Below are positions 1 through 6,582 of a stretch of DNA of 23,777 nt, in pieces. Position numbers and translations under genes: made by a program. The stretch spans positions 1 to 23,777 of the forward strand of contig CACYDL010000196.1 in the NCBI GenBank assembly GCA_902773195.1, given 5' to 3'. The notes beneath the pieces were generated by a model. It had not been told where the DNA came from and did not search any database. It saw only the letters and a list, made by a program, of their open reading frames with translations. Each line of letters begins with the position of its first letter. Positions within the stretch are counted from its first letter, which is position 1. The stretch is from an uncultured Lachnospiraceae bacterium (GTDB lineage Bacteria > Bacillota_A > Clostridia > Lachnospirales > Lachnospiraceae).

Positions 1-90
1 ACAGGCGTTCCGCTCCCCCCGGTGACGCGAAGTCCGAAAGAGAAAGCAGAAAGAGACAATAGAAAGAGCGAGCCGAAAGCAAAAGGAGAA

Positions 91-120
91 CGGGCCGGGC
101 TTCTTACGAAGTCCGGCCCG
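91..120 (-). terminator. Hairpin terminator downstream of the four-repeat SH3 protein
   Basis: Two 12-base arms (91-102 and 109-120) pair around a six-base loop, with one G-T wobble. The hairpin lies 22 bases past the stop codon of the minus-strand SH3 gene. On the minus strand it is followed by a pyrimidine-rich stretch (TTCTCCTTTTG). On the plus strand it is followed only by TTTG, so it could also stop a gene entering from the left. The rest of 1-142 shows no convincing gene. Confidence 0.7.
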
Positions 121-142
121 TTTGTGATGCGTCCGCGTCCCG

Positions 143-1090
143 TCACACGGGTCTTGTCCTGGACAGGTAGCCCATGTAGACATAGCCGTAATCTTCCGTC
201 GCCGGAATGTAGGCGTAGCCCCAGCTTCCGGTGGTGCTCAGCACCCTGACCCTGACGCCCCGCGACAGGCGGTGGAGCTCCTTCGAGGAGGAGGAGGGCT
301 GGGATCTCACGGAGAGGAAGGTGCGCACGTTGACGTAGTAGAGCGTCCCCTGCTCATCGGGATCGGGATACGAGGTCGACAGATAGCCCTTGTAGACGTA
401 GCCGGTGGCGTCCTTGGAGGGGACGTAGACGTAGGCCCAGTTACCGGTGGTGTCGAGGAGCCGGACCTCGGTCCAGGGATCCAGCCGGGTGATCTCGGAA
501 TAGGAGGTGGACGGGCCCCTTCTCAGGGCGAGGAAATCGCTGACGTCGGCGTAGTACACCGCGCCGTCGTAGTTCAGAGGATTCGTTTCGGAGATGTAGG
601 CGTTGTAGACGTAGCCGTACTCACCCGTCGACGGGACGTATACATAGGACCAGCTGCTTCCGCTGCTCTGGACCAGGAGCTTCGTGCCGTTGGAGAGCCT
701 GCGGATCTCGGCCGAGGACGAGGTGGCCTGCGTTCTCAGGGAGAGGAAATCGCTGACGTTGACGTAGCGGACGGTTCCGCCGGTGCCGGCGTCGCGGACG
801 AGATATCCTCCGTAGACGTAGCCGCTGTCGTCGACGGACGGGACGTAGGCGTAGGCCCAGTTCCCGGACCAGCCCTTTACGATCACCTTCGTTCCGTCCG
901 AGAGCCTGTAGAGCTCCGAGGAGGAAGAGGTGGCGGCCGCGCGGACGGAGAGGAAGTCGCTCACATTTACGTAGTAGACTTCCCCGGAGGTTTCGGCGCA
1001 GACGGTCTGCGTGAGAATGACGGCGGGAGATGAAAGCGTGCCTGCTGCCAGGAACAGAGCCGCGGCAGCTGCCAGTAATCTTTTCTTCAT
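143..1090 (-). CDS. Exported protein with four SH3b-like repeats
   Basis: This is a 315-residue secreted protein. A signal peptide (KKR, then an Ala/Leu core) ends near residue 32 at a V-C-A/E signal peptidase I site; there is no lipobox. The remainder is four copies of a repeat of about 63 residues, at roughly 37-99, 106-168, 177-239 and 248-310. Each opens with YYVNVSDFLSVR-like residues, continues through Ser-rich turns and L..LS.GT.V, and closes with W.Y.Y.P and GYVY.GYLS. This matches the bacterial SH3 (SH3b/SH3_3) layout that often binds cell-wall peptide or glycan. No catalytic domain is present, so a wall-binding or scaffold role is inferred. The start is supported by AGAGG eight bases upstream. 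An extended -10 element about 165 bases upstream suggests its own transcript. Confidence 0.85.
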   Translation of the reverse strand: MKKRLLAAAAALFLAAGTLSSPAVILTQTVCAETSGEVYYVNVSDFLSVRAAATSSSSELYRLSDGTKVIVKGWSGNWAYAYVPSVDDSGYVYGGYLVRDAGTGGTVRYVNVSDFLSLRTQATSSSAEIRRLSNGTKLLVQSSGSSWSYVYVPSTGEYGYVYNAYISETNPLNYDGAVYYADVSDFLALRRGPSTSYSEITRLDPWTEVRLLDTTGNWAYVYVPSKDATGYVYKGYLSTSYPDPDEQGTLYYVNVRTFLSVRSQPSSSSKELHRLSRGVRVRVLSTTGSWGYAYIPATEDYGYVYMGYLSRTRPV

Positions 1091-1131
1091 ATCAATTGCC
1101 TCTCATAAATGATGGAAATGGAATAAATCTT

Positions 1132-1180
1132 TTCCTGCCTGCAGTGACTGCGGGATAAACCGCTTCCTGTCTATAGTGAC
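1132..1180 (-). repeat. 17-base direct repeat, 32-base period, in the SH3 gene leader
   Basis: The plus-strand units at 1132-1148 (TTCCTGCCTGCAGTGAC) and 1164-1180 (TTCCTGTCTATAGTGAC) differ at three positions and start 32 bases apart, about three DNA turns. Both lie between the predicted promoter and the start codon of the four-repeat SH3 gene. They could be protein-binding sites or part of a structured leader; no known motif is recognised. Confidence 0.5.
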
Positions 1181-1253
1181 AGAAAAAACGGAACCGCGGT
1201 TACAGATTTTTGAAAAACCGGTCCCCGTATCGCGGGGGCGGCGTCCTGCCGCC

Positions 1254-1262
1254 ATTATATCA
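1254..1262 (-). promoter_or_regulatory. Extended -10 promoter for the four-repeat SH3 gene
   Basis: Read on the minus strand the sequence is TGATATAAT, a perfect extended -10 element (TG-N-TATAAT). No good -35 hexamer is seen at the usual distance (GAAACG at 17 bases), which fits extended -10 promoters. A start near 1247 would give a leader of about 157 bases. A 7-base inverted repeat (1268-1274 and 1291-1297) flanks the -35 region and could be an operator. Confidence 0.6.
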
Positions 1263-1344
1263 TATTTTCCCGCGTCCGTTTCCTCTTTTCCGCGGGATCC
1301 TGTCTTCCGCGTGTCTTCGTTCCCGTCGTTTCCGGGCGGAGACC

Positions 1345-2493
1345 TCACGAAAGATCCGTCTCGTAGGCGCCGGACAGATCGATCTCCGTGCCGTCCAGCA
1401 GGACGCAGGAGGTGATGCCGAGCGGGGCGGCGGAGCGGCAGTACATGGTCAGGAACCTGGTGCGGACGTTCGTCTCGTCCTCTCCGTCGTCCTCCAGCGC
1501 CGCGGCGATCTCTTCCGTGAAGCCCTCGATCTCCGCCAGCTCCTCGTCGGAGGCGGCCAAAGTGAGATCGGAGACGCGGAAGCCGCCGTTTCCGTCGGGC
1601 TCAAGGAGGATCCTGCCTTTTCTTCTGATGCCGGCGGTCTCCACCAGGGCGCCCTGATCGACAGCGTAGTTGCTGATGCCGAAGTCTCCCCACAGCTCGA
1701 TGCGGGAGGGGTCATCCGGGTTGAAGACCCGGATCACGGGGCAGGGGATGGAGACCAGGTTCTGGCGCAGGTCGTCCAGCTTCTCGTCCGGCAGAAGAAG
1801 CAGGGCCGACGAGACGGCCGCCTCGATGCCGTCCGTGCCGGTGTACTCAAAGGCCGGATACTTTTCCTCGCTGTTTTCCTCCTCGGCGGGGACGACCTCC
1901 TCGTCGAAGACCAGCGCTATCTCCGTGCCGTCGGCCAGAAGGGCCTCGCTCACGTCCGTGAGACCGGCGGAGAGGCAGTACATCCGGAGGAATTCCGTCT
2001 TTGCGTAATCCGTATCGGCTTCCAGGTGGCTCATGGCCGAGGCGACGTCCTCGTTCCAGCCCTCCAGGGCCTCGACCTCATCGCCGCCGGGAGCGTTGTT
2101 CCAGGATTCGACGGAGTAGGAGCCGTCCTCCTGCGCGTTGAGGATGACGTTTCCGCGGCTGCTGTATTCCTTTTTCTCCACCAGAACCCCGTCCTCCAGA
2201 TCGTAGAGCGAGACGCCGAAGGAACCCCAGATGACGGGACGCGCGGGATCCTCTTCGTCGAAGTACTCCAGCACGGCACAGGGAATGAGGGCGGATCCGC
2301 TGTCTCCGAACAGGTCCTCAGCCTGGCGGAGAATGAGCGACGTCACGGCCGCCTGCATCGGATCGTTTTCGGTGTACTCAAAGGCCGGGAGGGAGGACCC
2401 GGCGCTTTCTTCCGCCGCGCAGACGCCGGCGCCAAGCGCCGCGGTAAGGGCCGCCGCGGCAAGAATTCTGTTGAGCTTCCTTAAGGGCTTCAT
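1345..2493 (-). CDS. Exported protein of unknown function with internally duplicated domain
   Basis: This 382-residue protein has a signal peptide (residues 1-27, likely cut at V-C-A/A-E). Its two homologous halves lie at about 36-196 and 212-374. Shared landmarks occur in order in both: PAFEYT, an IPC..VI/L segment, (I/L)WG.FG(I/V)S.Y, G.LVE, RG.I/ILL, then a Glu-rich stretch before (F)L.MYC.SAG and LLADGTEI/LLDGTEI. Each half has one Cys in IPC and one in MYC, which may form a disulfide outside the cell. I do not recognise the family; an NTF2-like or cystatin-like fold is possible but not shown. The start has a strong AAAGGAG nine bases upstream. It sits 69 bases behind the three-repeat SH3 gene and is probably co-transcribed with it. 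Confidence 0.8.
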   Translation of the reverse strand: MKPLRKLNRILAAAALTAALGAGVCAAEESAGSSLPAFEYTENDPMQAAVTSLILRQAEDLFGDSGSALIPCAVLEYFDEEDPARPVIWGSFGVSLYDLEDGVLVEKKEYSSRGNVILNAQEDGSYSVESWNNAPGGDEVEALEGWNEDVASAMSHLEADTDYAKTEFLRMYCLSAGLTDVSEALLADGTEIALVFDEEVVPAEEENSEEKYPAFEYTGTDGIEAAVSSALLLLPDEKLDDLRQNLVSIPCPVIRVFNPDDPSRIELWGDFGISNYAVDQGALVETAGIRRKGRILLEPDGNGGFRVSDLTLAASDEELAEIEGFTEEIAAALEDDGEDETNVRTRFLTMYCRSAAPLGITSCVLLDGTEIDLSGAYETDLS

Positions 2494-2542
2494 AAAGGTT
2501 TTCTCCTTTCTGTGCGCGAATCTGACAGCTTCATCGGGAAGA

Positions 2543-2556
2543 GCGCGGTTCCGCGC
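2543..2556. other. Short GC-rich inverted repeat between two exported-protein genes
   Basis: GCGCGG, TT, then CCGCGC form a 14-base interrupted palindrome within the 69-base gap between the three-repeat SH3 gene and the duplicated-domain gene. No U-tract follows on either strand, so it is more likely an mRNA structure than a full terminator. Confidence 0.35.
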
Positions 2557-2562
2557 CGCCGT

Positions 2563-3294
2563 TTACTGGAATACGTGTGTATATTTCGAGGAGACCCAGC
2601 CGTAGATGCCGCGGTAGGCGACGTTGTACCAGACGACGTTGCGGGAATCCCGCTCGAAATTCTCCGTGTACACCAGGTACGCGCCCTCCGGGACGGTGGT
2701 GATCGTGTTGAAGTACAGCCCGGGGCCTTCGCGGAGGTTGACCGCGGTGGTCACGACGATGGTCCGGGTTTCCGGCTCCGCCGAGGAGACGAGACGGGAG
2801 CAGTTGGAGGAGATCCAGCAGGTCATGCCGCTGTATCTCACCTCGAACCAGCAGACGCCCCTGGAATCCGTGCGGGTGCCGCCGAGGAACGTCAGGTAGG
2901 TCCCCTCGGACACCGTCGCCGCGATGCTGTATTCCAGGCCGGCGCCCAGCCGGAGATTGGCGTCCGTGACGACCTGGACGTAATCCTCGGAGGAGAAGCT
3001 GCCGGACTCGTCGCTGTAGGAGGAGCGGGTCACCTGGTTTGAGGATACCCAGTAGGTGCAGCCCATGTAATACACGCGGTACCAGAGAACGCCCCGCCCG
3101 TCGTAGTCCGAGTCGTAGGCGTAGCTGAGGGAGGTGCCTTTGGACACCGTCTCGCCGATGGAATATTCCTGGCCGGGGCCGTAGCGGAGATTGGTGGTGG
3201 CGACGGTGATGAAAGAGGAGCCGTCGGCGTAAGCGGCGGCGGGAACGAGGAGCAGAAGGGTGAGAACCAGAAAGACGGAAAGAAGTTTTTTCAT
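2563..3294 (-). CDS. Exported protein with three SH3-type repeats
   Basis: This 243-residue protein has a signal peptide (MKKLLSVFLV, Leu-rich core, A-Y-A/D cut near residue 23). Three bacterial SH3 (SH3_3-like) repeats follow at about 27-86, 105-170 and 178-240. Each shows the family signature: V.T..LNLR-type strand (TNLRYGPG, ANLRLGAG, VNLREGPG), a .G..L turn, WY.V.Y.G or WFEVRYSG, and (G/Y/C)W(V/I)SS. These domains usually bind peptidoglycan; no enzyme domain is attached. The SH3 repeats differ in type from those of the four-repeat protein at 143-1090, so the two are not recent duplicates. The start has AAGGAGG nine bases upstream and a promoter about 70 bases upstream. Confidence 0.87.
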   Translation of the reverse strand: MKKLLSVFLVLTLLLLVPAAAYADGSSFITVATTNLRYGPGQEYSIGETVSKGTSLSYAYDSDYDGRGVLWYRVYYMGCTYWVSSNQVTRSSYSDESGSFSSEDYVQVVTDANLRLGAGLEYSIAATVSEGTYLTFLGGTRTDSRGVCWFEVRYSGMTCWISSNCSRLVSSAEPETRTIVVTTAVNLREGPGLYFNTITTVPEGAYLVYTENFERDSRNVVWYNVAYRGIYGWVSSKYTHVFQ

Positions 3295-3360
3295 GGCGTG
3301 CAGCCTCCTTTTCGATGGACAGCGCGTGGCGCTGAAGATACCGCTGATTCTTTCTATTCT

Positions 3361-3389
3361 ATTTTATCCTATTTTCGAACGGGTGGAAA
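3361..3389 (-). promoter_or_regulatory. Sigma-A-like promoter for the three-repeat SH3 gene
   Basis: On the minus strand, TTTCCA (3389-3384) and TAAAAT (3366-3361) are 17 bases apart. The -35 matches TTGACA at four of six positions and the -10 matches at five of six. It is an AT-rich island in GC-rich surroundings, with expected transcription start near 3354. It probably drives the three-repeat SH3 gene and the duplicated-domain gene behind it. Confidence 0.55.
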
Positions 3390-3417
3390 GGCGCAGATCG
3401 GCGCGGGACGGATTTCG

Positions 3418-3524
3418 CCCGGTCCGCCGCGCGGGAGAACCCGTTCCTGACCTGCCGCACGGAAAACCCGTTCCCCGTCCGCCGCGCGGGAAGGCCGCTC
3501 CTGATCCGCCGCGCGCGGGAAAAA
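3418..3524 (+). repeat. Four imperfect tandem repeats between divergent promoters
   Basis: Units at 3418-3439, 3440-3466, 3467-3494 and 3495-3524 share the pattern CCCGTTCC, (T/C)G(A/T)CC, GCCGCGCGGGAA with small changes in length. They fill the space between the minus-strand promoter at 3361-3389 and the plus-strand promoter at 3528-3556. The whole gene-free stretch 3295-3625 (331 bases) therefore holds two divergent promoters, this repeat block and a leader hairpin; no credible gene lies within it. Confidence 0.6.
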
Positions 3525-3527
3525 GAG

Positions 3528-3556
3528 TTGCCTGCTTCATGGAAGAAGCATATAAT
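3528..3556 (+). promoter_or_regulatory. Sigma-A promoter for the exported trigger-factor-like gene
   Basis: TTGCCT (3528-3533) and a perfect TATAAT (3551-3556) are separated by exactly 17 bases. Transcription would start near 3563, giving a leader of about 62 bases. The leader contains a CCGCGG/CCGCGG hairpin (3577-3582 with 3590-3595) just ahead of the ribosome binding site AAGGAGG (3611-3617). Confidence 0.75.
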
Positions 3557-3625
3557 TGAACCGTTACGCGGGTGGACCGCGGGTTTCGTCCGCGGCAGGG
3601 AGAATGTGTAAAGGAGGCAGACAGA

Positions 3626-4891
3626 ATGAAACGCAGAACCAGAGAGATATCGACGCTTTTCGCGGCAGGCGTGGCGGCCGCCGCGCTGATGACGGGAGCC
3701 GTCTGCGCGGCAGAGGTTGAGTCGGTCGCTGAGCCGGCGGCGTACGCGGAGGCGGAATCCGCCGCGGAATCCGTCGCGGAATCCGTCGCGGAAGAAGCCG
3801 AGGAGCCGGAGAAGGTACATCCCGAATACCGCGGTCTCGATTTTATCACGCTCGGGCAGTACAAGGGCCTGACGGTGGAGGTCGATCCGATCGACGTGAC
3901 GGACGCCCAGGTGGACGCGAGAATCTCGGACGAGATCCGCTACTCGCCGGAAGGAAGCGAGACGTTTACCGAGGGAACCGTCGCGGAAGGCGACGTCGCG
4001 AACATCGACTTTGTCGGCATGCTGGACGGCGAGCCCTTTGAGGGCGGCACCGCGGAGGGCTATGAGCTCGAGATCGGCTCCGGATCCTTCATCGAGGGAT
4101 TTGAGGAGGGACTGATCGGCGCGGAGATCGGCAGTACGCTGGATCTCAACCTGAAGTTCCCGGAGAACTACGGCAATGCGGATCTCGCCGGAAAGGACAC
4201 GGTGTTTACGGTCACGGTCAATTCCACGAAGCGCTACAAGGAGCTGGACGACGGCCTGGCGTCCTCGCTCTCGGGCGGAGAAGCCGCGACGGTGGAGGAG
4301 TACCGGGAGAGAATCCGCGCGATGCTGGAGGAGGACGCCCTCAACAGCAGAAATGAAAGCGTGAAGAACGAGCTGCTTCAGATGGCGGTGGAGAACTGCA
4401 CGGCCGAAGAGCTGCCGGAGGATCTGGTGGAGTTCACCGTGGACGACGTCACGGACTACTACAAGTCCTTCGCGGATATGTACGGCGTTGACTTCAACAC
4501 CTTCCTCTCCACCATGGGCGGCATGACCGAGGAGCAGTTCCCGGAATTCGCGAGACAGGTGGCCGAGAACAGCGCGAAGCAGGAGCTGACCATCGACGCG
4601 ATCGCGGAGGCGGAGCACCTTCTTCCGGAGGGAGACGAGCTGGAGAAGGCTTATGACGATCTCGCCCACGAGGTCGGCATGGAGGACGGCGTGAGCCTCG
4701 TCGCGGAATACGGCGAATACACCGTGAACTACAGGCTGAAGTATGACGCGGTCGGTAAGCTGCTTCTCGAGAACGCCGTGATCACGGAGAAGGAACCGGC
4801 CGCGGCCGTCGAGTCGGGCGTGGCGGAGGCCGAATCTGTGGCGGAGGCGTCCGGCGCGGAGGTTGAGTCCGTGGCGGAGCCGATGGAATAA
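3626..4891 (+). CDS. Exported trigger-factor-like FKBP-type peptidyl-prolyl isomerase
   Basis: From this start the protein is 421 residues. AAGGAGG lies eight bases upstream, and the signal peptide (KRR, Ala-rich core, V-C-A/A-E near residue 28) begins here. An upstream in-frame ATG at 3572 would bury it. Residues about 118-200 match the FKBP domain of trigger factor (GDVANIDFVGMLDG, FEGG, IEGFEEGLIG, FPENYG, LAGK). Residues about 205-388 resemble the helical trigger-factor C domain that cradles clients. The N-terminal ribosome-binding domain is missing, which fits an extracytoplasmic folding helper for exported proteins. Both ends carry acidic low-complexity repeats (residues 30-60 and 389-421), and the peptide AEVESVAEP occurs at both. 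It is surrounded by exported-protein genes that may be its clients (inference). Confidence 0.85.
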   Translation: MKRRTREISTLFAAGVAAAALMTGAVCAAEVESVAEPAAYAEAESAAESVAESVAEEAEEPEKVHPEYRGLDFITLGQYKGLTVEVDPIDVTDAQVDARISDEIRYSPEGSETFTEGTVAEGDVANIDFVGMLDGEPFEGGTAEGYELEIGSGSFIEGFEEGLIGAEIGSTLDLNLKFPENYGNADLAGKDTVFTVTVNSTKRYKELDDGLASSLSGGEAATVEEYRERIRAMLEEDALNSRNESVKNELLQMAVENCTAEELPEDLVEFTVDDVTDYYKSFADMYGVDFNTFLSTMGGMTEEQFPEFARQVAENSAKQELTIDAIAEAEHLLPEGDELEKAYDDLAHEVGMEDGVSLVAEYGEYTVNYRLKYDAVGKLLLENAVITEKEPAAAVESGVAEAESVAEASGAEVESVAEPME

Positions 4892-4935
4892 AAAGAACGG
4901 GTTCCGGACCCTTGCGCGCGGAAGCGGCCGGGGAT

Positions 4936-5031
4936 CCGGACCGGACGTAAAAAACGGCCGGAAAGACCGGACCGGACATAAAAAGAGCGGCCCGGGAGAA
5001 CGGGCCCGGAAGAAACGGCCCGGAAGAAACG
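4936..5031 (+). repeat. Purine-rich tandem repeats downstream of the isomerase gene
   Basis: Two imperfect units (4936-4966 and 4967-4999) share CCGGACCGGAC, G/ATAAAAA and CGGCC(C)GG. An exact 14-base tandem follows at 5004-5017 and 5018-5031 (GCCCGGAAGAAACG), then purine-rich GAAACGAAA-type runs to 5060. The gap 4892-5159 has no credible gene. On the minus strand this tract reads as pyrimidine-rich RNA just past a terminator. Confidence 0.55.
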
Positions 5032-5060
5032 GAACGAAAGAAACGAAACAAAAGAAACGA

Positions 5061-5090
5061 AAGAGGAGGCTGCCGCGGCAGCCTCCTCTT
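5061..5090 (-). terminator. Perfect 30-base palindrome, terminator of the DUF3048 gene
   Basis: The 30 bases are fully self-complementary, from AAGAGGAGG to CCTCCTCTT about a CCGCGG centre. Read on the minus strand the hairpin is followed by a T-rich tract (TCGTTTCTTTTGTTTCGTTTC, 5060 downward). It lies 70 bases past the DUF3048 stop codon. On the plus strand it is followed by GGCGCG, so termination there would be weaker, though convergent use is possible. Confidence 0.8.
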
Positions 5091-5097
5091 GGCGCGT

Positions 5098-5134
5098 CCG
5101 GGCGGAAGGCGGCGCAGCCGCCGGAACCGCCCGG
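5098..5134 (-). other. Nested hairpin upstream of the DUF3048 terminator
   Basis: Outer arms CCGGGCGG (5098-5105) and CCGCCCGG (5127-5134) enclose inner arms GGCGGC (5108-5113) and GCCGCC (5117-5122) around a GCA loop. All 14 base pairs are perfect. It sits between the DUF3048 stop codon and the U-tailed palindrome, so the minus-strand transcript ends in two stacked hairpins. Confidence 0.6.
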
Positions 5135-5159
5135 AGGTTCGTTATTCGGGATGTCCGGT

Positions 5160-6314
5160 TTACATTCCGTCGATGACGTGGGTGTCGATGGAACGGTCGT
5201 CGGAGATGACCACCTTCGACGCGTCGTTGGAGCGGACGATCTCCACGAACGTCTTGCCCCTGTTCAGGGTGATCTCGTTTCCGTCGGAATCGTAGTAGCG
5301 GGTGACGTTGAAGTCGCACCGGCGGACGTCGAAGGCGTACTTCGCGGCCGTGATGGTCGTCAGGATGGGGTTGTCGGCGCTCCAGTAGGACTTTCTCCAG
5401 GTGATGCGCTCCGCACGGCCGTTGGTGATGTACCAGCCCTCGCCGGTCTCGCCCTGGATCGCGGGATCCGTGAACAGGTAGGAGTCGTCCAGCATGTGGG
5501 ACGGGCCGATCTGGATGATGATGTTCTTGAAGGAGAGCTGCTTTCCGTTGCCGTGGTCAAGCTGGGGAGAGTCAAACTCGGAGCGGTAGTAGACCTCTTC
5601 CTCCTCGTTGTAGTCAAATCTGGCGTGGTTGTTGACGAAGCCCGGGATGACGACCTTGGCTGACTCGCCGTTCTCCAGACGGACCGCCGAGCCCGGCTCC
5701 GCGAACTGGTAGTGGCCGGTGTAATCCGCCGGATATTCGGTGGGCCATTCCGCGTTCTTGACGAAGGAGCTGAGCATGTCGTAGTTGGTGTAGATGCCGG
5801 TGACGCCTTCGTGATCGCGCCGGTAGGCGGTGCTGCCGTCGTTGAGGCGGTAGTTCTGTCCGCCTTCACCCGTGGGAATGCCGGCGATGTCGTAGCTGTC
5901 CGGCATCTGCAGGATCGGAACGGCGTAGATGACCTGTCCGTAGTGTCCGTAGTAGGCGTTGAATTCGCGGGAATAATAGACGAACTGCGGGCGGCAGGAG
6001 CGGATCGGCATGATCATGGGCACGTCATGGAAATCCTCGAAGAAGGCTTCCATACGGGTGATGCCGCCTTCCACCATGGCTTCGTAGATGATGGACGCGC
6101 TGCTGGTGCCCCGCTGCCACTCCAGGGCGTTTTTGTCATTTTCAATCATGAGCGCAAACGGACGACTGCGGCCCACGGACGTGGGAACGAGTTCTCCGGT
6201 GAGATAGCTTCGGCAGGTATCTCCCGACGTCTCCTCCGCAAAGGCGGAGACGCTCATCGCGGAAATGGCCATGACGGCGGCGACGGCTGCTGCGATAATG
6301 CGTTTTCTGGTCAT
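5160..6314 (-). CDS. Exported DUF3048 (YerB-like) protein
   Basis: This 384-residue protein has a signal peptide (MTRKR, Ala-rich core, A-F-A/E near residue 26). Residues about 48-200 carry the DUF3048 signature: RPFALMIENDKNA, SIIYEAMVEGGITR, then IMPIRSCRPQFV, and a later YRRDHEG. Residues about 225-345 match the DUF3048 C-terminal domain, ending in RGKTFVEIV. The best-known relative is the Bacillus lipoprotein YerB, whose function is not settled. Unlike YerB this copy has no lipobox and appears to be released by signal peptidase I. AAGGAGG lies 13 bases before the start, a long spacing, but no alternative in-frame start is seen between them. It has its own promoter and tandem hairpin terminator, so it is a single-gene unit. 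Confidence 0.87.
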   Translation of the reverse strand: MTRKRIIAAAVAAVMAISAMSVSAFAEETSGDTCRSYLTGELVPTSVGRSRPFALMIENDKNALEWQRGTSSASIIYEAMVEGGITRMEAFFEDFHDVPMIMPIRSCRPQFVYYSREFNAYYGHYGQVIYAVPILQMPDSYDIAGIPTGEGGQNYRLNDGSTAYRRDHEGVTGIYTNYDMLSSFVKNAEWPTEYPADYTGHYQFAEPGSAVRLENGESAKVVIPGFVNNHARFDYNEEEEVYYRSEFDSPQLDHGNGKQLSFKNIIIQIGPSHMLDDSYLFTDPAIQGETGEGWYITNGRAERITWRKSYWSADNPILTTITAAKYAFDVRRCDFNVTRYYDSDGNEITLNRGKTFVEIVRSNDASKVVISDDRSIDTHVIDGM

Positions 6315-6409
6315 AATAACCCTGTGTCCTCCTTGAAATAGAAAATAGTTCAGGTTCGGAATGAGGCGGGGAACGTCCGGAGGATCTGTCCGCCCGGGCC
6401 CCGCTTCCC

Positions 6410-6442
6410 CATATTATAATATGTTTTCGTGAAGAATGACAG
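6410..6442 (-). promoter_or_regulatory. Promoter for the DUF3048 gene, with palindromic -10 region
   Basis: The 14 bases CATATTATAATATG (6410-6423) are a perfect palindrome that contains TATAAT on both strands. On the minus strand, TATAAT (6418-6413) has CTGTCA (6442-6437) 18 bases upstream, matching TTGACA at four of six positions. No -35 match is seen for the plus-strand reading. The expected leader is about 92 bases. Confidence 0.55.
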
Positions 6443-6503
6443 ACCCGAATCGCCGGGGCGCCGGAAATGTGAAAAATCTCTGGTGGGTGAGGTGCTTATG
6501 AAT

Positions 6504-6509
6504 TATAAT
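6504..6509 (+). promoter_or_regulatory. Probable -10 element for the amidase gene
   Basis: A perfect TATAAT sits in an AT-rich island 73 bases before the amidase start. No convincing -35 is present at 16-18 bases (TGGTGG at 17). The resulting leader contains GCCGGC at 6516-6521 and again at 6537-6542, which can pair. Moderate support only. Confidence 0.4.
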
Positions 6510-6582
6510 ATTCCTGCCGGCAGACGCCGTCCGATTGCCGGCGCCGGAAAAGTCGACGAAGCATGCCGCAAGGGTTTTTGAG

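Noticed and set aside
22..249. A 75-codon plus-strand frame at the window start
   Set aside because: It runs through the terminator hairpin and into the opposite-strand SH3 gene, and its product is Arg/Pro-rich without a domain.
3359..4669. A 436-codon minus-strand frame opposite the isomerase gene and its promoter
   Set aside because: It runs through two good promoters and a repeat block, and its product is Arg/Leu-rich with no domain.
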